A program made the position numbers and the translations under genes. From assembly GCF_036898465.1 (NCBI RefSeq), contig NZ_JARUMJ010000001.1:2666001-2730000 (forward strand): a DNA stretch of 64,000 nt. The letters run 5' to 3'. The DNA comes from Streptomyces sp. B21-105 (GTDB lineage: Bacteria > Actinomycetota > Actinomycetes > Streptomycetales > Streptomycetaceae). How positions within the stretch are numbered: position 1 is the stretch's first letter; every line of letters starts with the position of its first letter. Shown piece after piece: positions 1-8,356 of this stretch. The notes under the pieces are model-generated. The model did no database searches and was not told the DNA's origin. It saw only the letters and a program-made list of their open reading frames with translations.

Positions 1-992
1 GGGTCGATGCCGGCGACGGCGAGGGAGACGATCGCGGCGAGGGTGTTCGCCACGTTGAAGCTGCCCGGCAGCGGCGACCTGGCGCCGACCCGCACCCCGT
101 CCGGGCCCAGGACGGTGAACGTCGAGTCCATCGGGCCGGTCTCGACGTCCACCGCGCGCCAGTCGGCGTCCGGGTGACCCTCGGCGGAGAAGGTGACGAC
201 CGGCACCTGCGCCTCCTGGACCAGCCGGCGGCCGTACTCGTCGTCGAGGTTGACCACGCCGAGTTTGCTGCGTTTCCGCGTGAACAGCTGCGCCTTGGCC
301 CGGAAGTAGTCCTCCATGCCCGAGTGGAACTCCATGTGCTCCGGGCTGAGGTTGTTGAAGACGGCGATGTCGAAGACGCAGCCGTCGACCCGGCCGAGGA
401 CCAGGGCGTGGCTGGAGACCTCCATCGCGACCGCCTCGACGCCGCGCTCGCGCATGACGGCGAACAGGGCCTGGAGGTCGGTGGCTTCGGGGGTGGTGCG
501 CTCGGACTTGATGCGCTCGTCGCCGATGCGCGTCTCGACGGTGCCGATCAGCCCGGTGGACCTGACCGCCTTCAGGCCGCCCTCGACGAGGTAGGCGGTG
601 GTGGTCTTTCCGGAGGTGCCGGTGATGCCGATCTGGAGCAGGTCGCGGCCGGGGCGGCCGTAGATGGTGGCCGCCAGTTCGCCCATGGCCCCGCGCGGGT
701 CGTCGACCACCAGGACCGGCAGGCCGGTCGCGGCGGCGCGGTCGGCGCCGGTGGGGTCGGTGAGGACGGCGACCGCGCCCAAGCCCGCTGCCTGGGCGAC
801 GAAGTCGGCGCCGTGCAGGCGGGCGCCGGGGAGGGCGGCGTACAGGTCGCCGGGGCGGACCGCGCGTGAGTCGTGGGTGATGCCCGTGACCTCGGCGGCG
901 TCACCCGGCTGTGCGGCGCCCAGCTGATCGGCGAGCTCCGCGAGGGGTGTGGCGGAGACCTGGGCCGGCCGCGGCGGTCCCGGATATGTCAC
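1..992 (-). CDS. murE: UDP-N-acetylmuramoyl-tripeptide synthetase MurE (3' end outside window)
   Basis: Cytoplasmic ligase that adds diaminopimelate to UDP-MurNAc-L-Ala-D-Glu in peptidoglycan precursor synthesis. About 330 N-terminal residues are in the window; the rest lies beyond base 1. The GTG start (990-992) opens VTYPGPPRP, the usual Streptomyces MurE beginning. The Mur-ligase P-loop GITGTSGKTTT is at about residues 120-130, and the DNNL-type substrate segment reads VFNNLSPEHMEFH. It is the last gene of rsmH-ftsL-ftsI-murE seen here, 271 bp after the ftsI stop, so it may have its own promoter in that gap. The identification is firm. Confidence 0.95.
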   Translation of the reverse strand, partial: MTYPGPPRPAQVSATPLAELADQLGAAQPGDAAEVTGITHDSRAVRPGDLYAALPGARLHGADFVAQAAGLGAVAVLTDPTGADRAAATGLPVLVVDDPRGAMGELAATIYGRPGRDLLQIGITGTSGKTTTAYLVEGGLKAVRSTGLIGTVETRIGDERIKSERTTPEATDLQALFAVMRERGVEAVAMEVSSHALVLGRVDGCVFDIAVFNNLSPEHMEFHSGMEDYFRAKAQLFTRKRSKLGVVNLDDEYGRRLVQEAQVPVVTFSAEGHPDADWRAVDVETGPMDSTFTVLGPDGVRVGARSPLPGSFNVANTLAAIVSLAVAGID

Positions 993-1263
993 GGAAGCGC
1001 CCTTCTGGGTGGTTTGGGAGTGATCGGCGTGTGGCACGGCGGTGAGCGTACCGGGAGTACCCGCCCGCGGGCGAAGCGAGGGCGAGGCCGCCGGTGTACT
1101 CCCGGACGGCCCGGCGGGGGGTGTCGTGGGCGGTGCGGGAGTCCCGGGGTCGGGAGTGATCATGGTCACGGGCTGGTTCCTGGCTTGCTCGGCGCTGAAC
1201 AGTGGCGTTCGGGGGTCGGTGGCGGAAAAGGGCGGGGGCCCCGGTCGGGGCGGGGCTCGGCGG

Positions 1264-3240
1264 TCAGGGCGCGAAGGAGACCGGGAGGTTCGCGGCCTTC
1301 GCTCCGGTCGGTGGGACCTGCAGGGTCTTCAGCGCGAACTCCATGACCTGTTTGAAGACGGGGCCGCAGATCTGGCCGCCGAAGTAGCTGCCCTCGGTGG
1401 CGTTCTGGATGGCGCAGTAGACGGTGATGCGGGGGCTGTCGGCGGGCGCGAAGCCGGCGAACGACGAGGTGTACCCCTTGTAGGTGCCGGTGGCCGGATC
1501 CACGCGGTTGGCGGTGCCCGTCTTGCCCGCGACGCGGTAGCCGGGGATGCGCGCCTTGGCGCCCGTGCCCTCCCGGTCGTCCACGACCGACTCCAGCATG
1601 TGGGCGAGGGTCTTCGCCGTCTTCTGGCTGACGACCCGGCTCTTCGCGGGCGACTCGGCGGGCGTGAAGCGTCCGTCCGGCCCCTTGGTGCCGCGCACCA
1701 GGGTGGGCTCGACGCGCACGCCGCCGTTGGCGATCGTCGAGTACACCGAGGCCGCCTGGACCGCGTTGAGGGACATGCCCTGACCGAAGGGGATCGTGTA
1801 CTGCTGCGAGGTGGACCACTTGTCGGGCGCGGCGAGGATGCCCTTCGTCTCGCCGGGGAAGCCGAGCCCGGTGTGGCTGCCGAGGCCGAACTTGCGCAGG
1901 TACGAGTACAGGACCCGGTTGGCCTCGGCCTGGGTCCTGCCGAGCTGCCCGGTGGCCAGGATGGTGCCGATGTTGCTGGACTTGGCGAGCACCCCGTTGA
2001 GCGTGAGGTGCCAGGTCGGGTGGTTGATGTCGTCCTGGAAGAGCCGGTCGCCGCGGTGCAGCCGGTTGGGCACGGTGACGTGCGTCAGCGGGGTGGCGGC
2101 GTTCTCCTCCAGCACGGCGGCCATGGACATGATCTTGGCGGTGGAGCCGGGCTCGTAGGCGTCCTGGACGGCCGCGTTGCCCAGGGCACCGGGGTCGGCC
2201 TTCGACAGGTCGCCCGGGTCGAAGCCGGGCGAGTTGGCCATGGCGAGGATCTCGCCGGTGCGGGTGTCCTGCACGATGACGTAGCCGCGGTCCGCCGCGG
2301 ACCTTTGCACCTGCTCGGTGATGGCGTTCTGCGCGGCCCACTGGATGTCGCGGTCGATGGTCAGTTCCACGTCGGAGCCGGGCACCGCGGGCGTCTCGGT
2401 GGCGCCCGCGGTGGGCACCTGGCGGCCGCCGGACTGGGCGTAGCGGATCTTTCCGTCCTTGCCCGCCAGCGTGGCGTTCAGCTGCTGCTCGACACCGCCG
2501 CCGCCCTGGCCGTCGGCGTTGACCCAGCCCAGTATCCCGGCGGCGAGCTCCTTGTTGGGGTACACGCGCTTGCTGCTGGGCACGGAGAACAGCCCGGCGA
2601 GGACGTTGACCGTGGAGCGGTCCGACTCCGCCTTGGCGGAGAGCGCGGACCTCAGGTCGCGGATCTGCTTCCACACCTGCGGGGTCTGCCGCCCGGCGAG
2701 CTTGACGTAGCGCAGGCTCTTGTCCTTCGGCCGCAACTTCTTGACCAGGGCGGACTGCTGTTGGCCGAGGATCGGTGCGAGAAGGGCGGCCGCCCGCTCG
2801 GGGCCGTCGTCGATCTTCAGCTGGGCGCGGGCGAACATGGTGGGGTCGGCCGTGATGTCGTAGGCGTCCTCGCTGGTCGCGAAGGCCACGCCGGTGCGGT
2901 CGGTGATCTCGCCGCGCTCGGCGGGCAGCACCTGGCCGACGTACCGGTTCTGCTCCGCCTTGGCGGTGTAGGCGCTCGCGTCGACGGCCTGCACCTGGAG
3001 GAGGCGGACGACGAAGGCGACGAGCACCAGGGTCAGCGCGAGGCCCACCATGCGCAGCCGGGGGCGGGGGCTGCCGAGCCGGATGACCCGCGGGGCGGCG
3101 GCGCGCGGGGTGGGCGCGGTCGGGCGACGGGCCGGGCGGGTCCCGGGTCCCGGGCGCCGCTGGGCGGACGCGGGACGGGAGGGCCGGGCGGGGCCGGGCA
3201 CACGCCGGCGCGGCGGTTCCCTGTCGGACACTTCCGTCAC
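1264..3240 (-). CDS. ftsI: Penicillin-binding protein FtsI (septal PBP2b-type transpeptidase)
   Basis: Class B penicillin-binding protein of 658 residues that cross-links septal peptidoglycan. It has a basic proline-rich cytoplasmic tail (about 1-60), one membrane helix (about 64-83), a dimerisation domain and a transpeptidase domain. The active-site motifs are all present: STAK with nucleophile Ser366 and Lys369, SSN at 421-423, and KTG at 573-575. There are no C-terminal PASTA repeats, unlike many Gram-positive PBPs of this class. The start overlaps the ftsL stop by 4 bp (ATGA), so the two are translationally coupled. Position between ftsL and murE supports the septal role. Confidence 0.95.
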   Translation of the reverse strand: MTEVSDREPPRRRVPGPARPSRPASAQRRPGPGTRPARRPTAPTPRAAAPRVIRLGSPRPRLRMVGLALTLVLVAFVVRLLQVQAVDASAYTAKAEQNRYVGQVLPAERGEITDRTGVAFATSEDAYDITADPTMFARAQLKIDDGPERAAALLAPILGQQQSALVKKLRPKDKSLRYVKLAGRQTPQVWKQIRDLRSALSAKAESDRSTVNVLAGLFSVPSSKRVYPNKELAAGILGWVNADGQGGGGVEQQLNATLAGKDGKIRYAQSGGRQVPTAGATETPAVPGSDVELTIDRDIQWAAQNAITEQVQRSAADRGYVIVQDTRTGEILAMANSPGFDPGDLSKADPGALGNAAVQDAYEPGSTAKIMSMAAVLEENAATPLTHVTVPNRLHRGDRLFQDDINHPTWHLTLNGVLAKSSNIGTILATGQLGRTQAEANRVLYSYLRKFGLGSHTGLGFPGETKGILAAPDKWSTSQQYTIPFGQGMSLNAVQAASVYSTIANGGVRVEPTLVRGTKGPDGRFTPAESPAKSRVVSQKTAKTLAHMLESVVDDREGTGAKARIPGYRVAGKTGTANRVDPATGTYKGYTSSFAGFAPADSPRITVYCAIQNATEGSYFGGQICGPVFKQVMEFALKTLQVPPTGAKAANLPVSFAP

Positions 3241-3824
3241 CTGCCGGGGGTCTCGGGGGTGGCTGCGGTCGGTTCGGGGGCCGGGCTCCGCGCGGGTGCG
3301 GCGTCCTGATCGGGGAGGTCCTGGCCCTGCCGGGCGGACGCGCCGCCCGGCGCGTCGGAGTCGGCGGACGTGCCGGGGTCGGCCGGTTCGGGCGTCCGCG
3401 GGAGCGTCCCGGACAGCGTGAGGGTCTCCGGCGGTCGTACGACGGGGTCCACGGACTGCCCGGCGGCCGCGGACGGGACGCCCTTCACGGTGCCGTCGGG
3501 GTTCAGGAAGGCCGGGTCCCCGCCCGGGACCATGCCCAGTTCGCGCGCGCGGCGCTGGAGGGCGTCCGGGGCGGAGTAGGAGTCGATGTCCCGCTGGAGC
3601 GCCTGCTCCTCGTCGGTGAGGCTCTTGGTGTCCTTCCGCAGGTCGTCCATCTTGAACGAGCCCTCGCTGAGAGCCGAGTTCAGCACGAGCAGTCCGATCA
3701 GACCGCCGCCGAGGAGCAGGACGACGAGGAGGACGAACGGAGTGCGGGCGGCCTGCCGGGGGCCGGCCGGGAAGAGCCGCGCGAGACGGGCCGCCCTCCC
3801 CTTCAGCACGGGTCTACTGCTCAC
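3237..3824 (-). CDS. ftsL: FtsL-like septum formation initiator, bitopic membrane protein
   Basis: A 195-residue single-pass protein: cytoplasmic basic N-terminus, hydrophobic helix at about 30-51, a DivIC/FtsL-like coiled-coil segment at about 56-95 (LRKDTKSLTDEEQALQRDI), then a Pro/Ala/Asp-rich external tail. FtsL partners with DivIC/FtsQ and recruits or activates FtsW-FtsI. It follows rsmH by 45 bp and overlaps ftsI by 4 bp, the conserved dcw order. Sequence identity among FtsL proteins is low, so the call rests on topology, the coiled coil and synteny. Confidence 0.88.
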   Translation of the reverse strand: MSSRPVLKGRAARLARLFPAGPRQAARTPFVLLVVLLLGGGLIGLLVLNSALSEGSFKMDDLRKDTKSLTDEEQALQRDIDSYSAPDALQRRARELGMVPGGDPAFLNPDGTVKGVPSAAAGQSVDPVVRPPETLTLSGTLPRTPEPADPGTSADSDAPGGASARQGQDLPDQDAAPARSPAPEPTAATPETPGR

Positions 3825-3869
3825 TCGCCCTCCCCCGGACCCGCTGTGCGGACCCTCGGCTCACGCCCG

Positions 3870-4826
3870 TCATTCGATGGACTCCCTGATGCGCTCGGCC
3901 CCGCGCAGCCGCGCGGGTGCGGCGCGCCGGTTCTCGGCGATCTCTTCCTCGGTGGGAAGTTCGGCACCGCGGGTGAGCAGCTTGAGTCTCGGCTGGTAGC
4001 GCTCGGGGACGACCGGCAGGCCGGGCGGCGCGGTGTTGGCGGCGCCGGCCGCGAACACCTGCTTGACGAGCCGGTCTTCGAGCGAGTGGTACGACAGGAC
4101 GGCGATCCGCCCGCCCACGGCGATCGCGTCCACCGCGGCCGGGATCGCCCGTTCCAGGACGGAGAGTTCGCCGTTGACCTCGATCCGCAGCGCCTGGAAG
4201 GTGCGCTTGGCGGGATTGCCGCCGGTGCGCTTGGCGGCCTGCGGAAGGGCGTTGCGAATGAGTTCGACGAGCCGCGCGCTGTTGGTGAACGGCTCGTCGT
4301 CGCGCTCGCGCACCACCGCGGAGACGATCCGCTTGGCCTGCTTCTCCTCGCCGTACGCCCGCAGGATCCGCACGAGTTCGCCGGGCGGGTAGGTGTTGAG
4401 CACCTCCGCGGCGCTGACGCCGGTCGTCTGGTCCATGCGCATGTCGAGGGGGGCGTCCTGGGCGTAGGCGAAGCCGCGGTCGGCCTCGTCGAGCTGCATG
4501 GAGGAGACGCCGAGGTCGAACAGGACGCCCTGCACGCACGCGATGCCGAGCCGGTCCAGTACGTCGGGCAGCTCGTCGTAGACCGCGTGGACGAGGGTCG
4601 CGCGCTCGCCGAACGGGGCGAGCCGCTCGCCGGACAGGCGCAGGGCCTCCTTGTCGCGGTCGAGGGCGATCAGCCTGGCCTCGGGGAAGCGTGTCAGCAG
4701 GGCCTCGCTGTGCCCGCCGAGGCCCAGCGTGCAGTCGACGACCACCGCTCCCGGCTCCTGGAGGGCGGGGGCCAACAGGTCCAGGCACCGCTGGAGCATC
4801 ACCGGGACGTGTCGACTGTGACTCAA
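3870..4826 (-). CDS. rsmH: 16S rRNA (cytosine(1402)-N(4))-methyltransferase RsmH (MraW)
   Basis: SAM-dependent methyltransferase of 318 residues that N4-methylates C1402 in the ribosomal P site. The SAM-binding motif TLGLGGHS is near residues 34-41; the family segments [17 protein letters not shown] and SYHSLEDR are all present. Start codon ATG gives [11 protein letters not shown], the usual family start. It is the first dcw gene in this direction; no mraZ precedes it, and the next gene upstream (carbonic anhydrase-like, 5083) diverges. The promoter for the cluster should lie in 4827-5082. Confidence 0.96.
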   Translation of the reverse strand: MSHSRHVPVMLQRCLDLLAPALQEPGAVVVDCTLGLGGHSEALLTRFPEARLIALDRDKEALRLSGERLAPFGERATLVHAVYDELPDVLDRLGIACVQGVLFDLGVSSMQLDEADRGFAYAQDAPLDMRMDQTTGVSAAEVLNTYPPGELVRILRAYGEEKQAKRIVSAVVRERDDEPFTNSARLVELIRNALPQAAKRTGGNPAKRTFQALRIEVNGELSVLERAIPAAVDAIAVGGRIAVLSYHSLEDRLVKQVFAAGAANTAPPGLPVVPERYQPRLKLLTRGAELPTEEEIAENRRAAPARLRGAERIRESIE

Positions 4827-5082
4827 GGGGCCCTCTCAGATCCGGCGGGATGACGCACCGCCGGGTCCCCGCCCCTCGCGAAGGGAAGGCCTGCCGGCGC
4901 CGCGGGGAGATCTCGGCGGCCGGGCCGGGGTCTCACGGGTTCAGTCCAGCAGGGAGATCGTCGCCTCCCGCTTCGCGTCACTTTAGTCCACGGGGTGGCG
5001 CGGTCAATCAACCGGCCTGTGCGGCGCGGCCCGGGGCTCCTCCCGGCAGGCGCGGGGTTGTGGCTTACCTCACAAAGAGGAC
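4827..5082. promoter_or_regulatory. Divergent intergenic region between rsmH and the carbonic-anhydrase-like gene
   Basis: A 256-bp gap between two divergent starts that must hold the promoter for the dcw run (minus) and for the plus-strand gene. I see no convincing -35/-10 pair, no MraZ-type repeats and no strong hairpin. A GAGG ribosome site (about 5077-5080) precedes the plus-strand gene. Confidence 0.4.
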
Positions 5083-5694
5083 GTGATGACGCTCTTTTTC
5101 CGTTCTCACAGCAGGACCGAGACGCGCGTGACCAGTACCGTCATGGATATGACGACTTCTGCATCCGTGCCCAGCGAGACCGAGGCCGCCATAGACGGCG
5201 GGACCGTGACCGACCGCCTCGTGGTGGCCAACGAGCGGTATGCCGACGCCTTCACCGACCCCGGTATGGACGCCCGGCCCGTGCTGCACGTCGCGGTCGT
5301 GGCCTGCATGGACGCCCGCCTCGACCTGCACGCCGCGCTCGGCCTGGAACTCGGCGACTGTCACACGATCCGCAACGCGGGCGGCGTGGTCACCGACGAC
5401 GTCATCCGCTCGCTCACCATCAGCCAGCGCAAACTGGGTACCCGCAGCGTCGTCCTGATCCATCACACGGGGTGCGGCCTGGAGGCGATCACCGAGGATT
5501 TCCGTACCGAACTGGAGATGGAGATCGGCCAGCGCCCGGCGTGGGCGGTGGAGTCCTTCCGGGACGTCGACCAGGACGTCCGGCAGTCGATGCAGCGGGT
5601 GCGCACCTCGCCGTTCCTGGTGCACACCGACGACGTGCGCGGCTTCGTGTTCGACGTGCGGACCGGACTGCTCCGCGAGATCGACCCCGCGTGA
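5083..5694 (+). CDS. Beta-carbonic-anhydrase-like protein
   Basis: Predicted zinc enzyme of the beta-class carbonic anhydrase superfamily, interconverting CO2 and bicarbonate if active. From the GTG at 5083, zinc ligands Cys75, His128 and Cys131 are present (CMDAR and HHTGC), as is the Asp77-Arg79 dyad. At 203 residues it resembles the short Rv1284-like group rather than long plant-type enzymes. Start is uncertain: GTG 5083 and ATG 5086 share a GAGG site, while conserved sequence begins near ATG 5149 (MTTSASV). Monocistronic, divergent from the dcw genes. Confidence 0.85.
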   Translation: MMTLFFRSHSRTETRVTSTVMDMTTSASVPSETEAAIDGGTVTDRLVVANERYADAFTDPGMDARPVLHVAVVACMDARLDLHAALGLELGDCHTIRNAGGVVTDDVIRSLTISQRKLGTRSVVLIHHTGCGLEAITEDFRTELEMEIGQRPAWAVESFRDVDQDVRQSMQRVRTSPFLVHTDDVRGFVFDVRTGLLREIDPA

Positions 5695-5945
5695 CCACCC
5701 GGCTCCACGGTCGTTCTTTCCTGTCGTTTTGCTGTTGATGTACGCCCTCGAGACGCCCAAACGGCCATAACCCCGACATATCGCGGACGGTTGTCCACTC
5801 GCGAGTGACACGAATCGGTAACGGCAGCAAGAATGCGGATGTGACGCCGCGCTGAGCAGTTCGCGGGTGGTGTCCGTGATTCGGGGTGGGCCGGTTAGCG
5901 CGACAGAGCGTCGGCCCGTGGAAAGTACGGGCCGAGGAGGGCCGG
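5695..5945 (+). promoter_or_regulatory. Promoter region of the MoxR/DUF58/transglutaminase operon with a 12-bp palindrome
   Basis: This 251-bp gap is less GC-rich than its surroundings and should contain the operon promoter. A perfect 12-bp palindrome, CACTCGCGAGTG, lies at 5796-5807, about 140 bp upstream of the MoxR start. A strong GAGGAGG ribosome site is at 5934-5940. Confidence 0.4.
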
Positions 5946-6980
5946 GTGACGACCTATGACGATCGAGCGAGCCTCACAGATCTGACCGCCACTGTGGAGC
6001 GTGTCCGCAGTTCGGTGGAGGGAGTGATCGAGGGCAAGCCCGAGGTCGTACAGCTTTCGCTGACCGTGCTGCTCGCCGAGGGGCACCTGCTGATCGAGGA
6101 TGTGCCGGGCGTCGGGAAGACGATGCTGGCCAAGGCACTGGCGAAGTCCATCGACTGCTCGGTGCGCCGTATCCAGTTCACGCCCGACCTGCTGCCCTCG
6201 GACATCACGGGCGTGTCCATCTGGGACCAGCAGCGCCGGGACTTCGAGTTCAAGCCGGGCGCGATCTTCTCTCAGATCGTGATCGGCGACGAGATCAACC
6301 GGGCCTCGCCCAAGACGCAGTCGGCGCTCCTGGAGTCCCTGGAGGAACGCCAGGTCACCATCGACGGGCAGACCTATGAGCTGCCCAGCCCGTTCATGGT
6401 GGTGGCCACGCAGAACCCGGTCGAGATGGAGGGCACCTATCCGCTGCCCGAGGCGCAGCGCGACCGGTTCATGGCCCGGATCTCCATCGGCTACCCGAGC
6501 GCCGAGGCCGAGCTGCAGATGCTCGACGTGCACGGCGGGGTCAGCCCGCTGGACGACCTTCAGCCGGTCGCCCACGCGCACGAGATCGTCAAGCTGATCG
6601 ACGCCGTCCGGGGCGTCCACGTGGCCGACTCGGTGCGGCGCTACGCGGTCGACCTGGTCGCCGCCACCCGCGCCCACCCCGACCTCAGACTCGGCGCCTC
6701 GCCGCGCGCGACGCTGCATCTGGTGCGCGCCGCGAGGGCGACCGCAGCGCTCGACGGCCGGGACTACGCGCTGCCGGACGACGTCCAGAACCTCGCCGTG
6801 GCCGTACTCGCCCACCGTCTGCTGCCCACCGCGCAGGCCCAGCTCAACCGCCGCACGGCGGAGCAGGTCGTCGAGGACATCATCCAGCGCACCCCGGTGC
6901 CCGCGACGCCCCAGCAGCACGGGTACGGGCTGGGCCACGGCACCCAGGCGTACGGCCGGCAGCAGCCGCGGAGGCTGTGA
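5946..6980 (+). CDS. MoxR-family AAA+ ATPase
   Basis: A 344-residue MoxR-type AAA+ ATPase, thought to act as a chaperone that remodels or activates a partner, usually a VWA or DUF58 protein. Walker A is GVGKT (about 55-59), Walker B is IGDEINRA, sensor 1 falls in VVATQNPVE, and the family segment GTYPLPEAQRDRF is present. The start is GTG 5946, chosen because GAGGAGG lies 5 nt upstream; an earlier in-frame start at 5886 lacks such a site. Its stop overlaps the start of the DUF58 gene, giving the classic MoxR-DUF58-transglutaminase operon. Substrate unknown. Confidence 0.92.
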   Translation: MTTYDDRASLTDLTATVERVRSSVEGVIEGKPEVVQLSLTVLLAEGHLLIEDVPGVGKTMLAKALAKSIDCSVRRIQFTPDLLPSDITGVSIWDQQRRDFEFKPGAIFSQIVIGDEINRASPKTQSALLESLEERQVTIDGQTYELPSPFMVVATQNPVEMEGTYPLPEAQRDRFMARISIGYPSAEAELQMLDVHGGVSPLDDLQPVAHAHEIVKLIDAVRGVHVADSVRRYAVDLVAATRAHPDLRLGASPRATLHLVRAARATAALDGRDYALPDDVQNLAVAVLAHRLLPTAQAQLNRRTAEQVVEDIIQRTPVPATPQQHGYGLGHGTQAYGRQQPRRL

Positions 6981-8356
6981 TGGCCGCCGGCGGGACCGGG
7001 CAGCCGTCCGCCGGCCGGGCGGCGAGGGGGGACAGGGGCGGCGCGCGCACCGCTCTGGCCGGCCTGACGACCCGCGGCCGTTCCTTCCTGGCGGCCGGCG
7101 CCGCGGCCGCCGTCTGCGCCTATGTGCTCGGGCAGCCCGACCTGTTGCGGGTCGGACTGCTGCTGGCCGCCCTGCCGCTGATCTGCGCGGCCGTGGTCTA
7201 CCGCACCCGCTACCGGGTCGCCGGCAGCCGTCGGCTCGCCCCCGCGCGGGTGCCGGCGGGCAGCGAGGCCCGCGTCCATCTGCGGATGGACAACGTCTCG
7301 CGGATGCCCACCGGTCTGCTGATGCTCCAGGACCGGGTGCCGTACGTGCTCGGCCCGCGCCCGCGCTTCGTCCTGGACCGGGTGGAGGCGGGCGGCCGCC
7401 GCGAGGTGTCCTACCGGGTCCGCTCCGACCTGCGTGGCCGTTACCCGCTGGGCCCGCTCCAGCTGCGGCTGAGCGACCCCTTCGGCATGTGCGAGCTCAC
7501 CAGGTCCTTCTCCACGCACGACACCCTGACGGTGATACCGCGTGTGGAACCGCTCCCCCCGGTGCGGCTGGGCGGCGAGGCCAAGGGGTACGGCGACGGG
7601 CGGCAGCGCTCGCTGGCCCTGGCCGGCGAGGACGACGTCATCCCGCGCGGCTACCGCTACGGCGACGATCTGCGCCGGGTGCACTGGCGCTCCACCGCCC
7701 GTTACGGCGAGCTGATGGTGCGGCGCGAGGAACAGCCCCGGCGCTCCCGCTGCACGGTGCTGCTGGACACCCGGGGCCTGGCCTACCGCGGCGCGGGCCC
7801 GGACTCCGCTTTCGAGTGGGCGGTCTCCGGCGCCGCGTCCGTGCTGGTGCACATGCTGGAGCGGGGGTTCTCCGTGCGGCTGCTCACGGACACCGGCACC
7901 TCGGTGCCCGGGGAGGGAGCCGACGGCTACGCCGGGGGCGGCCCGGAGTCGTCCGACGCGGCCGGGCTGATGATGGACACCCTCGCGATCGTCGACCACT
8001 CCGACGGCGCGGGCCTGTCCCGGTCGTACGACGTGCTGCGCGGCGGCCACGAGGGGCTGCTGGTGGCCTTCCTCGGTGATCTCGACGAGGAGCAGGCGGC
8101 GATCGCGGCGAAGATGCGCCAGCGCAGCGCGGGCGCGGTCGCCTTCCTCCTGGACGGTGACGGCTGGGTGCGTGAACCGAACGGCACGCCCGATCCGACG
8201 AACAGGCAGGAGGAGCGGCTGCGGATGCTGCGCGAGGCGGGCTGGACGGCCCTGAGCGTGCCGCGGGGCGCGTCACTGAACGAGCTGTGGCGGCTGGCGG
8301 AGCGCGAGCGGGTGGGCGCGATGTCGTCCGGCGGCGGCGGGGAGGGGAGGGCATGA
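6980..8356 (+). CDS. DUF58 domain-containing membrane protein (VWA-like)
   Basis: A 458-residue protein with two hydrophobic helices near the N-terminus (about 25-75) and a C-terminal DUF58 domain, whose hallmark RRVHWRSTARYGELMVR is near residues 230-250. DUF58 proteins carry a VWA-like fold with a degenerate MIDAS and are the usual partners of MoxR ATPases. ATG 6980 is preferred over GTG 6977 because GGAGG (6970-6974) is 5 nt away. The stop overlaps the next start (ATGA), so all three genes are coupled. Biochemical role unknown. Confidence 0.88.
   Translation: MAAGGTGQPSAGRAARGDRGGARTALAGLTTRGRSFLAAGAAAAVCAYVLGQPDLLRVGLLLAALPLICAAVVYRTRYRVAGSRRLAPARVPAGSEARVHLRMDNVSRMPTGLLMLQDRVPYVLGPRPRFVLDRVEAGGRREVSYRVRSDLRGRYPLGPLQLRLSDPFGMCELTRSFSTHDTLTVIPRVEPLPPVRLGGEAKGYGDGRQRSLALAGEDDVIPRGYRYGDDLRRVHWRSTARYGELMVRREEQPRRSRCTVLLDTRGLAYRGAGPDSAFEWAVSGAASVLVHMLERGFSVRLLTDTGTSVPGEGADGYAGGGPESSDAAGLMMDTLAIVDHSDGAGLSRSYDVLRGGHEGLLVAFLGDLDEEQAAIAAKMRQRSAGAVAFLLDGDGWVREPNGTPDPTNRQEERLRMLREAGWTALSVPRGASLNELWRLAERERVGAMSSGGGGEGRA

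Noticed and set aside
1042..3309. A 755-codon plus-strand frame over ftsI
   Set aside because: Antisense shadow of ftsI, which has all PBP motifs in order.
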